Positions 1-10,634 of a DNA stretch of 64,000 bases are shown here, piece after piece; the stretch's first letter is position 1, and each line of letters begins with the position of its first letter. Source of the stretch: Cryptomeria japonica (taxonomy: Eukaryota > Streptophyta > Pinopsida > Cupressales > Cupressaceae); contig NC_081411.1 in the NCBI RefSeq assembly GCF_030272615.1, positions 209,592,244 through 209,656,243 of the forward strand. The letters are read 5' to 3'. The translations under genes and the position numbers were made by a program. Under the pieces are notes generated by a model. That model was given only the letters and a program-made list of their open reading frames with translations. It did not search any database and had not been told where the DNA came from.

Positions 1-562
1 TCAATACACAAGGTTTGAAATATTTTGACATGTGTAAGAGGATCACCTTTTCCATTCTAAAGTCCTCAACATGTTTAGGTGGCATGACTTTAACAATATC
101 AAGAGAAAGTGGGCTCACAACATCAAAGGTGGGCACACTAAACTTGGATTGAGTCATAGAAGCAATTTGTCATTGTAAGGAAGACACAGTTTGAGTAAGA
201 TTATTAATTGTCATTTTGGTATAAGAATTGATGTTAGACATAGGTGATTGAGATGGTGGTGTGATGTTATTGAAAGAAGGTATGGAATAAGAATAAGGTG
301 GTGGGACATTATGATAAGTAGGCATAGGTGATGATTGGGTAAGAAAAGGGACACTTAAAGGAAGAATAAAGTTGTTGAAGGAATTTCCCCCTTGTGTCAC
401 ATTGATTGGTTGAGGAATAGTAGGAATACTTATGGAAGACATAGGTAAAGATGGAGGATTAAATGAAGAAGAGGGATTTCCCCCAAGACCCATGGTTGTA
501 GGAATGACATTTTGAGTTGAAGTAGCCATGATGTTGGAGGTAAAAGTAGGAATAATAGTCAT
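1..562 (-). pseudogene. gag-like fragment of minus-strand element X, runs off window
   Basis: The minus strand has a 130-residue open stretch (562 to 170) that is very rich in Pro, Ser, Asn and Thr and low in complexity. It is followed in frame, after a stop, by a more ordinary segment to base 1 with the phrase VKVMPPKHVE. A Pro-rich linker leading into a 'PPKxVExPKF'-type start is what I expect just before the conserved capsid part of a plant Ty3/gypsy Gag, so I read this as the N-terminal part of such a Gag. No capsid core is visible because the window ends. A host Pro-rich protein cannot be excluded. Confidence 0.35.
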
Positions 563-610
563 AAGAGTAGTGAAAGGAATTGAAGGATTGACTTGTGTTA
601 GAGGTTGTAA

Positions 611-946
611 TTAACTTAGGGGTTCAGCACAACTCTTGATAGGCATGATATTAAAATCGACAATATATGCAATGCCACACAATATATCAATTCCATTATT
701 ATCACTTTGAATCATGCACTTAAGGTCTTCAATTAAGGGAAGAGATTCACTATTAGGGTATTCTTGGGACATCCATTGTTGAAAGTTATCAAATTGATTG
801 TTCAATGTGGAAAGTTGATCTATAGAAACCCTAGTTAAAGATTCTTCTTCATCATGGGATTCATCAATGTGGCGACTAGGCACATGATTAGGATGAGAAG
901 AATTAGCATGATCCTCATTAAAGAAGTCACCCAAATTAGGCTCCAT
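611..946 (-). pseudogene. acidic N-terminal ORF upstream of the gag-like fragment
   Basis: This 111-residue minus-strand ORF starts MEPNLGDFFNEDHANSS and is rich in Asp, Glu, Ser and Asn. I recognise no domain. It lies 48 bases upstream, on the minus strand, of the gag-like ORF, with a stop between them, and is probably the N-terminal part of the same decayed Gag of element X. Gag N-termini of plant gypsy elements are poorly conserved, so the assignment rests on position only. Confidence 0.3.
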
Positions 947-3062
947 CTCCTCAATAATTAAACCTCAGGAAGCCTTAATTCTAATGCTTCATCTAATGGG
1001 GATAGGATAGGTAGGACTAATAGTGGTAAAACTCGTGCACTAGAAAGGAAAAATTTGAATTTTGAATTTTGGAGCAAAGCTTAGAAAATTGATTAATACA
1101 AAATTTAAGAAAATAATGATTACATAATTTGAACTTTGTTGGGGGAAGAGGATGACACAATTTCCAAAAATGAAAGGAAATTGAAATTTTAAAAATTTGG
1201 GCCAAGGGAATACCACTTAATTTGAAAATGAGAAATTTTTAAATCAGGGGAGACTATAATTAACCTCTTTATTTTAAAAAATTTCTTCAAATTTGAAATA
1301 TTGAATTTTGGAGGTATTTTGATTCTAGTGGGATAAAAAATTGACAAAATCAACCAATCTTCGAGATTCAGGCTATTAAATATAGTCATAACAGTCTCTC
1401 AAATTTTCGAGAAAAAAAACTGAGGATCATGGCAGGAACACACATGGTTCGACCAACTTTTTCAGAAATTTTCAAGGATAAATATTATGATGATTTCAAA
1501 GATAACCCCAAAAAATTGATGAATTTTATGACTTCTAGATAGGTGAAATGAAGGCACAAATGTAAAAATAGGACCCTATTAGGGTTTTGAAGAAAAAGAG
1601 GAATTGAATTGCAATTTTGAAAAAGGTCAAACCTAATGGATAGGGACACCTTGCAAAATGTTTAGAAATTAGAATTTGAATGAAATTGATTTGAAATTTG
1701 CACAATATCCAATTAATTTTGAAAATTAGGGTTTTATGACCTAACCACTTAATTCTAAAATTTGAATTTTGGGAAAAAGGGGGAAATTGAAAATTTGAAT
1801 TGTAGGAATGAAGACAAGTCTGAGACCAATTTTTGCAAAAGTTTAAGATGATTATTGAAAATTAGGGTTTTAACAAGTAACATCTTAATTTTGTAAATTT
1901 GATTTGCTAATTGAACAAGACAATGAAGAAATTTAATTTGATAAACAAAACAATTTTCAGATCTAAGATAACCACAAGCAATTTTTACAAATCACGAGTT
2001 CAATTTTAATTTGAAAAACTAGGGTTTTTAATGATTTAACTGCTAAGTTTGCAAAAATTTGAAACTTGTAAATGAAAAAATGCAATTTTTTTCAAAGGAA
2101 AGCATGCAAGACGTCGGGTTCATCAAAATTTAATGTGGTGAAATATGAAAGAGAGATTAAGAGGAAAACCACCCTTTCCCTCCAAGGAAAAATGAGAGTT
2201 TCACTACAAATTTCCCTTCAAACAATTTTCACCAAGTTACATTGGAAGAGGAGAGGAGAATTCACTAGATTCAACCCTTAGAGATGAAGATTGAATTCTA
2301 AATCAAATGAGAATGATAAGTTGATCCCCTCTTCCTTTTTTGAAACGGAAAGGAATTGATTGAATTATGTAGTATAAAAGTGACAAAGAACTAATTATAA
2401 CTTCAGATTGGATTATGAGATAAATTTGCGCACCTAGATTTGGTAGTAATATGTCAAGACAAATTTGCCCTACGAATTTAAGGAAAAGTTGCTCGGACCA
2501 TGGTGGGAATGTATACGGTCCTCCAAAAATCTATGAAATGAAAAGGGTTTTTCTGCCTCTGCAAATGGATCCCGAATCTGAAAGTACAGGTGTGCTCTGA
2601 AAGTACAACTGTGCACCTACAACCTACACACATAAAAGAGAGTAAAATGGGTTGGGATTGGGGGTTTGCCTTTAGGTCAAACCCAAGTTTTGGAATTAAC
2701 CAAGTAATGAAAGAAAGTATTTTCAAGTAGATGTAAATGAAAGACTGAATTGTAAATCACCTCAAAGGAGGTTGTGGTAGCAATATTGATAGAAATGCTT
2801 GTGTGGAATTGAATGTTGGAATCAATCTCCTCTTCAATGGTTGAATCCTTGACTTGAATGCAACACCTAGCCTCAAAGGGAGACTTGAGAATGCTCAGTG
2901 CTGGAAATGAATGTTGGAATGCCTAAATGCTCTTGAATGCTTCATCGCTTATGCAACTTGAAAAAATCAAATCTTATCCAACTTCAACCTTTTTTTTCAA
3001 ATGAGAGGACAAGTGCCCCTTAAATACATGTTAGTGGATTTGATTTTTGTCACAGGCTGACA
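947..3062 (-). other. leader and possible LTR of element X; no gene seen
   Basis: This is AT-rich non-coding sequence with many runs like AATTTGAATTTT. It lies upstream of the minus-strand gag-like ORFs, so it fits an untranslated leader and perhaps LTR sequence. I could not define LTR ends or a primer-binding site. The short ORFs inside it have no recognisable domain. Confidence 0.35.
1565..2035 (-). repeat. four diverged ~145-bp units, each with a telo-box-like AAACCCTA
   Basis: (T/C)TAGGGTTTT, or AAAACCCTA(A/G) on the minus strand, occurs near 1579, 1726, 1861 and 2019, with spacings of about 148, 134 and 158 bases. The flanks (TTTGAAAATTAGGG, and TAAC..CTTAATT downstream) are also partly repeated. 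This looks like a degenerate tandem repeat in the leader of X. The core equals the plant telo-box found in some promoters; any regulatory role is inference. Confidence 0.4.
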
Positions 3063-3287
3063 TTGAGGGAGTTTCCCGCCCAATGCACAACGCACAAAGA
3101 AATCTCTAGGAAGGTCCTACCACAAAATAGGGTAGGGACAGGGGCCCTACCCCTTTCTTTAGGGCAGAGTGCAGACAGGGTGGTGTGGAGGCCAAGAAAG
3201 AAGTTGATTCTGAGGGTTGAGCAATCTCTGGTCTCAGATCAGGCTAGAGGATTCCATCTCGCATGCGTGAGGATTCTAATGTAGTCA
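3063..3287. other. GC-richer edge segment of element X abutting copia C
   Basis: Base composition rises sharply here compared with the AT-rich leader. The segment contains a short inverted repeat around GGGTAGGGACAGGGGCCCTACCCC. It ends with TAATGTAGTCA at 3287, directly before a copia reverse transcriptase fragment. On the minus strand that end reads TGACTACATTA, so 3287 may be the 5' terminus of an LTR of X. The other boundary is outside the window. Confidence 0.3.
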
Positions 3288-3297
3288 AAAATTGCTA

Positions 3298-3598
3298 GGG
3301 TTGCGATTTTATGAGACTACAGATGTTAAGCATGCATTTTTTAATGGAGATATTGAAGAGGAAGTTTACATTGAGCTACTTGATGGATTTTTACTTTTAG
3401 ATGACAAAAACATGGTTCGCAGGTTAAGGAAAGCTTTAGATGGATTAAAACAAGCCCCTAGAGCTTGGTATGCTAGATTAGAAAAATATATTTTGAAGCT
3501 TTTTTTCACTAAAGGCAATGCTGATAGTAACTTTTATTATAAGATTATTGATGATGAAATATTGATTGTTGAAGCCTTTGTTGATGATATCATATTTT
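3298..3598 (+). pseudogene. Ty1/copia reverse transcriptase fragment (element C, left piece)
   Basis: The translation carries the copia RT landmarks DVKHAFFNGDIEEEVYIEL, LKQAPRAWYARLEKY and FVDDIIF, the last being the catalytic pair of Asp. The open frame begins abruptly at the edge of element X and is cut at 3598 by the 5' LTR of chromovirus A. The same protein resumes at 36905 beyond A, where the frame reads IIFGGEDKLC. This piece is therefore the left part of copia C, with everything upstream missing or displaced by X. The protein would have copied the element's RNA into DNA within the Gag particle. Confidence 0.9.
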
Positions 3599-5177
3599 TG
3601 TGTAGGAGCACCTAGATGTCTTCCTAAAGTTTCACAATTTTGGAATGGATGATCCTCAATATGATAAATGAATGAATAATGGACCATTGAAAGGTCCACA
3701 AGTGTGTTTGTCACTAGGGTTTGCTTGTTTTCTCAATTTTGGCTAATGTGCCCTTGTAAGCCAAAAATGGCATCATTTTGCAAAATAGTGTAAATATCTT
3801 TGTAAGGCCTCATAAGGATTTTGAAAATGTTAGGTTTATGTTAGGGAACCATCATAGGGGGTTTAGAGTGAGTAAAAATGCATAAGTTGCAAAAATGTAA
3901 AATGGAGCAAAAATTGTTATTGTTGCTTGACAACTTTTTACAACTTTTGGAGCAACTTTTAGAAAAATGATCAAATCGGTAGTTGTGAAACCGATGGGTG
4001 GTTGGTTATAAACAAGGAGGCATAAAAAATTATTTTTAAATCATTGTAAATGGGTTGGAAGTTCCATGAGAAAATTTTGAATAATACTTGAAGGTAATTT
4101 TCAGATTTTTTGCATAAGATTTATAATTTTGGTTATAGCAGTCCATACGAGATGGTTTGATCTTGGTACTGTCCTTTCATGGTTCTTTATTACATATTTT
4201 TGTGGAGCTTAGGAATTTATTTTACTCTTTTCCTTAGTGTTGGTTTAGTGCTTGTTTATAAATTTTCTTCAACTGAACTTCTCTCGGTCTGAGCAAGGGA
4301 TTAAGACCCTAGCTATGGCTCCTACTTGAAATCTCATTGTGTTTTTTGAAAGACCATTGGGATTAAATTCATGGATCCTTTTTATAGTGTACATATTCTT
4401 TTTTAATTTCCCAAAATTTTCTTTGAAGTTATTTTCCATCATATCCTAGATGAGCTCTTCCATAGCCCAACTAGGGATTATGATTGTTATTTTTATCATT
4501 GCTTGCAGGGGAGGATAAAATGTGGTTGTGCCAAGTGTTTGGTAGGGAATAAGGAAGCCTAATGGAGTCTCAATAGAAGAAAGGAGGTGTGACAGGGTGT
4601 GGAAATCAGCAAATGCTACCGGACAAGACTCTTAAACCCTTAAACCATCAAAAGGAGCCATTTTGGGGTTCGTATCGGTATGGTCATACCAGAAAACCTT
4701 ACCTCCCAATTCTCAAAGAGTTTCCAAAAGGATTTTTGAATCACAAAATCTCTTAGGGGTTACTTCGGAATATTTTTGAGTAATTGGGAAAAAACCGGGA
4801 AGGTAGGGCTAAAAGGGGCTCTTAGGGCTACTAGGCCTAGAAAATAGGAAAGAGAGAAAGCGATGGAGAAATGGAGAGAAACCAGTCACAGAACTACTTG
4901 AAGGGAATTGAAACACCTTATCAACATAATATTAGACCCCTACAATTGAATGTGGGAGATTTTGACAATTTGATGGTTGGATTTACTCTAGTGAATCCTA
5001 GCCATGATTTTTGAGTAATAGAAACAAACAAGTTGTTAGGGAGCATTCCAAAGGAGTTTAGTTGTTTGACTTGATAATAGGAAAGATTAGGGTGTGAAAA
5101 AGTATAGAAGCCCACTATAACATCTTTTACCAACCTACTAATCAAGGTGCAACTCTTTTGTTAGATCCTCCCTACCA
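3599..5177 (+). repeat. 5' LTR of chromovirus A
   Basis: The sequence from GGAGCACCTAGAT onward aligns over its whole length with 35291-36904, with many substitutions and small indels. The start is set by the break in the copia frame and a TG at 3599. The end is placed just before a tRNA-iMet-like primer site. The short ORFs within it are not coding. Confidence 0.85.
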
Positions 5178-5180
5178 AAG

Positions 5181-5192
5181 TTCTATTAGAGC
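5181..5192 (+). promoter_or_regulatory. primer-binding site of element A (tRNA-iMet type)
   Basis: TTCTATTAGAGC matches 9 of 12 bases of the common plant retrotransposon primer site TGGTATCAGAGC and lies directly after the 5' LTR. The following AAGTTAAG also fits the usual extension. Confidence 0.6.
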
Positions 5193-5213
5193 AAGTTAAG
5201 ATTTGGTAAGAAA

Positions 5214-6567
5214 CTAGTTGATGTTAGAGACTGAGTCAGTAGGTGAAAATAGCCTCGAGATGGTGACCAATGTAGAGTTAGCTAGAAAGGTAGAAGACCA
5301 AGAGGAAGAGAATAGACTGCTCAGGGTAATATTGTAACAATTGGAGAACAAACTAGGTGAAGTAGAAGAAAAGACTAAGAAGGTAACTATCAAAATCAAT
5401 GAAGAAAAGGGTAAAGAAGTGGTAGAAGAGGATGGCACACCTGAACCAAATCCTATTTTGCCTGAAGAACCTTTACTTAGAGCCATCAAAGACTTAGGAG
5501 GGAAGTCCCTAGAAGGAGTGCCACTTTTTGTGGAAAAATGGAACCAAAAGTGGTTATGGAGTAAATTGAAGGGTTAGAGAATCACTTTTAATGTGATGGA
5601 ATTAGTGAGGCACAAAAGGTGAAGGTAGCCAAATCTAGTTTGATAGGAGAAACCTTGACTTGGTTGAAGTTCATCCAAGTGGAGAGGCAAAAGGAGGGTA
5701 AGAACCCAATTTCCACTTGGAAAGGAATGCTAGTGAAGGTGAGATAATTCTATATCACTGAAGACTATGAAATTCAATTACACAAGATAAGACAAAATTT
5801 GAGACAAAGAGAACTAGATGTGAGGAGCTACACTGAAGAATTTCAGAAATAGTGTTTGAGATCCAAGGTGGTGGAAGATGAAAGCATCAAGGTATCCTGG
5901 TACTTGAAAGGTTTTCTGTGGAATATCAAAGAAGAGATAAGTTTGTTGTGTCCTAGTACTATCCATAAGTTCTATCAATTAGCACTCAAGGTGGAAGTGA
6001 AGAGTAAAAAGAAACAAGAGAAAAAGTAATAGAGGCAGAGGTAGGGGAAGAGATGGAAAAGGTCATAGAGGTAGCTATGGTGGAAGAAGCGTAGATCGGA
6101 GATCCCAAGGGGAATCCAAGTTGGTAGAGAAAAGTGGGGATTACAATGGCAAGAGTAGTTATAGAGGATGGGGATCTAGCAACTCTAGCAACGAAAGGTC
6201 TAGTGGATCAAAAAGAGGGTCCTATTTCACCATAATGAAGTGCTACAATTGTGATGAACTTGGAGACCTGGCCTATAGATGTCCTGAGAAGACTTCTTCA
6301 TCCCAAGGAGGTGAAAGGAGAGTAAATTATGTTCAAGAAGATGCAAAAGATGTGAAGACATCACAAGTAAGCTTAGATTCTGAGGTTGGAGAAAATCTCA
6401 TGATAAGAAGAGTTTTGATCAAAGAACTAGTTAAGGAGGAACCTAGTCAAAGAAGATCCTTGTTTAGGATAGAGTGTAAGATCATGGGTAAAGTATGTAG
6501 AGTGGTGGTGAATTTCAGTTCCACTGATAACATAGTGTTAGGAGAAGTAGTAAGAAAACTCAACTAG
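5214..6567 (+). pseudogene. gag of chromovirus A, frameshifted
   Basis: The first part (to about 5575) is a Glu/Lys-rich coiled-coil-like N-terminus. A change of frame follows, and the capsid-like region has phrases such as SSLIGETLTWLKF and IRQNLRQRELDVRSYTEEF. The nucleocapsid segment (6121-6567) holds one zinc knuckle, CYNCDELGDLAYRC, in which the metal-binding His is replaced by Asp. Gag would package the element RNA into particles. At least one frameshift and several in-frame stops make it non-functional. Confidence 0.75.
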
Positions 6568-6990
6568 AAACAATCCCACATCATGATCCTTATAGGGTTA
6601 CTTGGCTTAACAAGGGACAACATGTTTTGGTGAATAAAGAAACTTGGGTGGAGTTCACTATAGGAGGCTACAAAGACAAGATATTGTGTGATATCTTTCC
6701 AATGGATGCATGCCACCTAATCCTAGGTAGGCCTTAGCAATTTGATAGAGAAGCAATACACCATGGAGAAAAGAACTCATATACCTTTCAAAAAGATGGA
6801 GTTACCTATAAAATTCAGGCCTTAGAAGATCAAGAAGAGAATAGATCTAAAGGTTCCAATGTGCTACTAGTTGGTGAGAAGGAGTTCATAAACACTCTCA
6901 AAAAAGGAGGAGTGGGTTTTTCCCTTGTTGTGAAACCAAAAGAGGAAAAGAAGGACAAGAAGGTTTGTATCCCAGTTGAAGTACAATAGA
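6470..6990 (+). pseudogene. protease region of chromovirus A
   Basis: The stretch beginning CKIMGKVCRVVVNFSSTDNIV is the start of the retroviral-type aspartic protease. The catalytic Asp-Ser-Gly is changed to Asn-Phe-Ser. The frame then shifts, and the closing motif CHLILGRP is visible near 6711-6735, followed by a stop. A linker reaches the RT with a further stop near 6987. The protease would have matured Gag-Pol; both the active-site loss and the stops show it is dead. Confidence 0.75.
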
Positions 6991-6999
6991 TACTCAATC

Positions 7000-7527
7000 A
7001 GTTCAAGGAGATCATAAGTGATGGAGCACCTATCACTTTGCTTCTTGAATGTGCCATAAGTCATCAAATTGACTTCATAACCAGAGCCTCGTTTCCTAAA
7101 AAAGAAGCCTACAAAATGACATCGGAGGAGAATAAGGAAGTAGCTAAACAAATCCAAGAACTATTCAACAATGGTCTGATAAGAAATAGCATCAACCCAT
7201 GTGCAGTTCCCACTATTTTGGCACCAAATAAGGGGGGTAATTGGAGACTTTGCACTGATTCAAGAGCCATTAACCAGATTAAAATCAAGTATAGGATTCC
7301 CATTCAAAGAATTCAAGATTTGATAGATTATTTAGGGGGTGCTAAGTATTTTCCCAAGATAGACCTCAAGAGTGGCTACCACCAAATTAGAATCAAGGAG
7401 GGAGATGAATGAAAGACATCATTCAAAACCATAAAAATGAATTTATGAATGACTTGTTATGCCATTTGGACTCACAAATTCCCCTAGCACATTCATGAGA
7501 CCCATGAATGAAGTACGCAAAGATTAC
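7000..7527 (+). pseudogene. reverse transcriptase of chromovirus A, N-terminal half
   Basis: Recognisable RT blocks run in order: YKMTSEENKEVAKQIQELF, LIRNSINPCAVPTILAPNK, WRLCTDSRAINQIKIKYRIP and YFPKIDLKSGYHQIRIKEGDE, with the first catalytic Asp in KIDLKSGYHQI. A stop follows near 7409 and a frame change occurs before PSTF-like sequence. The coding strand is cut at 7527 by the insertion of element B and resumes in the same frame at 32957. Confidence 0.88.
7523..7527. repeat. left target-site duplication of element B (ATTAC)
   Basis: ATTAC precedes the TGTAGTC start of LTR1 and is repeated exactly after the CA end of LTR3 at 32957-32961. Removing B and one copy leaves the RT reading frame of A continuous. 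Confidence 0.95.
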
Positions 7528-8029
7528 TGTAGTCACACAAATCTGTCCAGCTTAATTAAATAAATATTTTCTATTTATTTGATTAAAAATACACTAGCCA
7601 TGAGTTAATTAATTAATATTTAAATTAATTCATCTTCAAACATTCTCCTATTAATTAAATAAATTATTCAATTTATTTTAATTAATTCATTAAACCAAGT
7701 TCACAAATCAATTAAATAAATAAAATCTATTTATTTAATTAAATCCCCCTATTCCTCTTTTAAATAAATTAAATTAAACATTTATTTAAATCATTTATCC
7801 CCCCCCCACTTGCATTTTCCTACAAATGCAACTTGCACACATTTATTGAAATAAATGAATTTTTATTTTAATACAATCCTATTTTCCCTCACCCACCAAA
7901 CCCACTTGCAAATCTAATCCCCTTCTAGATTCTTCTAACCCCTTCCTAATTAGCCTAATCCATCCCCTAATTATTGTCACATTCCTAAGCAAAATGGAGT
8001 CACTTCTCAAAGACTTGAAAGTTTTTGAA

Positions 8030-8304
8030 AAGCATTTAATGCTTTGTGTGTTCAACAATTTAACCTCCAAAGTCTTCCAAAACGACTAATGGCTCTTACA
8101 TGACCATTAATGGCTCTTACATAACCATTTATGGTTATTTCAACTTGTCTCCCCAAGCATTTATTGCTTTGACCATGTTTATCCCTTTTACCTTTGCACA
8201 AGAGTTTCTCCATTGGATAAAAGCTTTATTCCTTGAATAAATAGTTTATTCATTCAACTAACCTTGACCTTAACTCCCAAGGTCATGTCAAGCATTTAAT
8301 GCTT
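8030..8304. promoter_or_regulatory. three 15-bp near-palindromes AAGCATTTAATGCTT in U3 of LTR1
   Basis: The copies are at 8030-8044, 8155-8169 (one mismatch) and 8290-8304, about 130 bp apart, each with 7-bp arms and a single central base. LTR2 and LTR3 keep the positions but most copies carry one substitution. They are candidate binding sites for a dimeric factor; function is inferred. Confidence 0.4.
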
Positions 8305-8403
8305 ATTCCCTCTCCTCTCGACCTATCTCACATTGACACATGCCATCCCGGGATTGGGTTGAAAGCCCTCACATGGATTTGAAATCATTCAATCCTGACT
8401 CTT

Positions 8404-8454
8404 GTTGAGATTGCTCAATCTCAACCATCCATTGCTCCATTTTTCCTATAAATA
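8404..8454 (+). promoter_or_regulatory. promoter of LTR1: palindrome plus TATA box
   Basis: GTTGAGATTG (8404-8413) and CAATCTCAAC (8416-8425) form perfect 10-bp arms around CT. TATAAATA follows at 8447-8454, the classic plant Pol II TATA box, so transcription would start around 8480. The same arrangement is intact in LTR2 (25400-25421; 25443-25450) and LTR3 (32447-32468; 32490-32497). Confidence 0.65.
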
Positions 8455-8914
8455 GATCTTATTTCTTCATAATTCAGATCCTGAAAACTTGTATGCATTT
8501 AACCTGTAGGCATTTTAGAGAGAATTTAGCATAGCAATCTAATATCTTATTATTTTGGTTAAAATCAATCATTTTTAATAGCATCTAGTATTTTAGCTTT
8601 TCATTTTACATTTGGAGCAAAATACTCAAAACTCAATCCTCCATAAGCATCCATAGTGCAAAAAGCTGCTGAGAGCTACACTATTTTGGAACTTGGAGAG
8701 GAGAGGAACAAAAGAGAAAGAGCCAAGAGGATGTTAGGAGGTATTTGGAGATGCCTCGTCATATTTGCTTCTTTAGTTAAATATTCTTTCATGTTCTTAG
8801 TATCTCTTTTGATATGCCTGTTTAGATTAGCTTTTGGTTAAATAACACTAACGATTTCTTGTGTCTTGTGTTATTTGTCATTTGCTAACCTTATCCATTT
8901 TGGAGAGCATCATT

Positions 8915-8932
8915 TGGTGAACCCGACATGAA
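8915..8932 (+). promoter_or_regulatory. putative primer-binding site of element B
   Basis: TGGTGAACCCGACATGAA starts two bases after the LTR1 end. TGG would pair with the CCA end of a tRNA whose 3' end reads like GTCGGGTTCACCA. It is not the iMet type; I cannot name the tRNA. The copy after LTR2 reads TGGTGAACCTGATGTGAA. Confidence 0.6.
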
Positions 8933-8994
8933 TCTGAACACCCAAAAAGTCATTTATTTTTTTCCAATAACATGTTTGAATTTTGAAATTGTCA

Positions 8995-9220
8995 CACAGG
9001 TTGCGCTTTAGCACTATTGATCACATTATAGCGCTATTGGATCTTGTTGTTCTAGCGCTATTGTATCAAGTTTAGCACTATTGATATGGTTTGAGTGCTT
9101 TTGACCCTATTTTGGTGCTATTGATCCTATTTGAGCACTTTTGCTTTCTCTATCTTTTTTTCCTTTTAGCGCGTTTGTGTTAAATATCGTGTCTGTTCAA
9201 ACACAGACTAGCGCTATTGT
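8995..9220 (+). repeat. left AGCGCT motif cluster of element B
   Basis: About nine units of (T/G)AGC(G/A)CT(A/T)TTG occur, spaced mostly 20-40 bases, for example TAGCGCTATTG near 9032, 9053 and 9209, and GAGTGCTTTTG near 9092. Two flavours alternate: AGCGCTATTG and GAGCGCTTTTG. The same units occur in reverse complement near the other end of the internal region (23640-23960). The core AGCGCT is palindromic. Confidence 0.75.
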
Positions 9221-10634
9221 AATAGAACGTTGTAAAAAAGACCTTGTAATCGAAAAAGTGAAATTTTTTAGGCTTGTGGAAGCCCCCCTTATATATGGAT
9301 TTTACTAACTGGTTATTGTTTGTGCAGGTTTAAAAACTCACCTTTAAAATCAAAAACTTTATTTTGGTGTTTTAAGAATTGAACAAACAAACTTTCCCTT
9401 GATTTCCAGTTAGGATCACTTGTTTTTGGTGCATTAAAACTGAACAAAATAAAATTTGTTTTCTTGCATGTTAGGAAACACACTTTGTTTGGTGCTTAAA
9501 ATCAACACTTCAATTTTCTTGCATCAAAACTAAAGAATTTACAATCCACACTTCAATTTTTGGTGCACCTAAAATACACAATCAACTTGTTTAAAACTTT
9601 GGCAAAGCGATTTTCCTTCATGCATACGTGCTTCAATTTTAGTTGACCAGGATTTTCAAAATTCTAGTTTACTCAAACCTTTGCATTTGAAGTTAAAAAG
9701 AACACCATGAATGTTGGAGCAACATCTCCAAATAGTTAGATCACATTGCAATGGCAAGTTAAAAAGAACAAGTGTTTTCATGCTTGGCACACTTGTGCAA
9801 AAATTTGGTCGAGTGGTCCTACTTCTAACACACACTATCCTCTCCCTTGGCTTTTGTGGTCCTTGGTGCAAGAGAAAAGTGTTAGTAACACTCAAAAATT
9901 TTATCTTTTTAAGAGAGACCTGCCAAGAGACACATCACTCTTGGGAACAACCTCGTGCGGTAAATCCTTTGAGCCGCTATAGAAATTAGGTGAGAGTGAA
10001 AGCTGTACCCTTAGGTATAGTTGTTCCTATAGTGTAACTGGCTGAAAGGACAAATGGGCCCCACCACTAGTTACAAGGCTCTTAAGTGAGTCACTACAGA
10101 ATACACCTATGTCCAAAAACATCGAACATGACTAAACACCTTTAAGTAGTAGCCCACCCATTCTATTGATTGAGGATATTTGCGATATAATTTAGTGCAA
10201 GAGCATAGATGGTTTTGCTCCCAAGATACTCACCATACATATTTCCTTGAGTAGAAACATAGCTTTTTGAAAAGTCACTTGTGGTTTGATAAAAGTGGTG
10301 ACTCCCCCATCATAGGGATCATCTATTTGTTATGCGCATGCAAGACTTAGTATATCACATCCTTACCTATCATGGTGGGATTCATAAGGTATGTAGTACC
10401 AAAATCGAAGAAATATCAAGATATGGGCTAAATTTATCACAACTGGCCATTTGACCTTAGGGATGAAAAGTGTTTGAAGTGTTTTCATTTTAGTCAAGAC
10501 CAAGTGCAAATTGAGCCAACTTCAGGCTTTGGAAATACACCTTAAAATAAATCTAAAAGGAAGGGTCATATAAAAGTCCAAGGATTGGGTTGATCTAGAC
10601 TCATACTCATTTGTGCCTTTAAGGCAACATTCTT
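9221..10634 (+). other. long 5' leader of element B; no gene recognised
   Basis: This 1.4-kb leader lies between the motif cluster and the first leader ORF. It contains several small overlapping ORFs (for example around 9711-9989) without recognisable domains and without conserved-protein character. Long leaders are usual in large Tat-lineage elements. Confidence 0.5.

Larger units (their letters stand above)
7528..8912 (+). repeat. LTR1 of element B
   Basis: This 1385-bp LTR starts TGTAGTCACAC and ends GAGCATCA. The first 350 bp are AATTAAATAAAT-rich. It contains a 22-bp tandem repeat (about 8086-8130), three near-palindromes AAGCATTTAATGCTT (8030, 8155 with one mismatch, 8290), a 22-bp palindrome (8404-8425) and a TATA box. 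It differs from LTR2 and LTR3 by roughly 3 percent by eye. Confidence 0.95.

Noticed and set aside
7550-7800. AATTAAATAAAT-rich stretch as a replication origin or matrix attachment region
   Set aside because: It is the AT-rich start of LTR1 and is repeated in LTR2 and LTR3; composition alone does not support an origin.
9711-9989. Overlapping 92- and 78-codon ORFs in the leader of B
   Set aside because: Two frames are open over the same bases, with no domain in either; probably chance.
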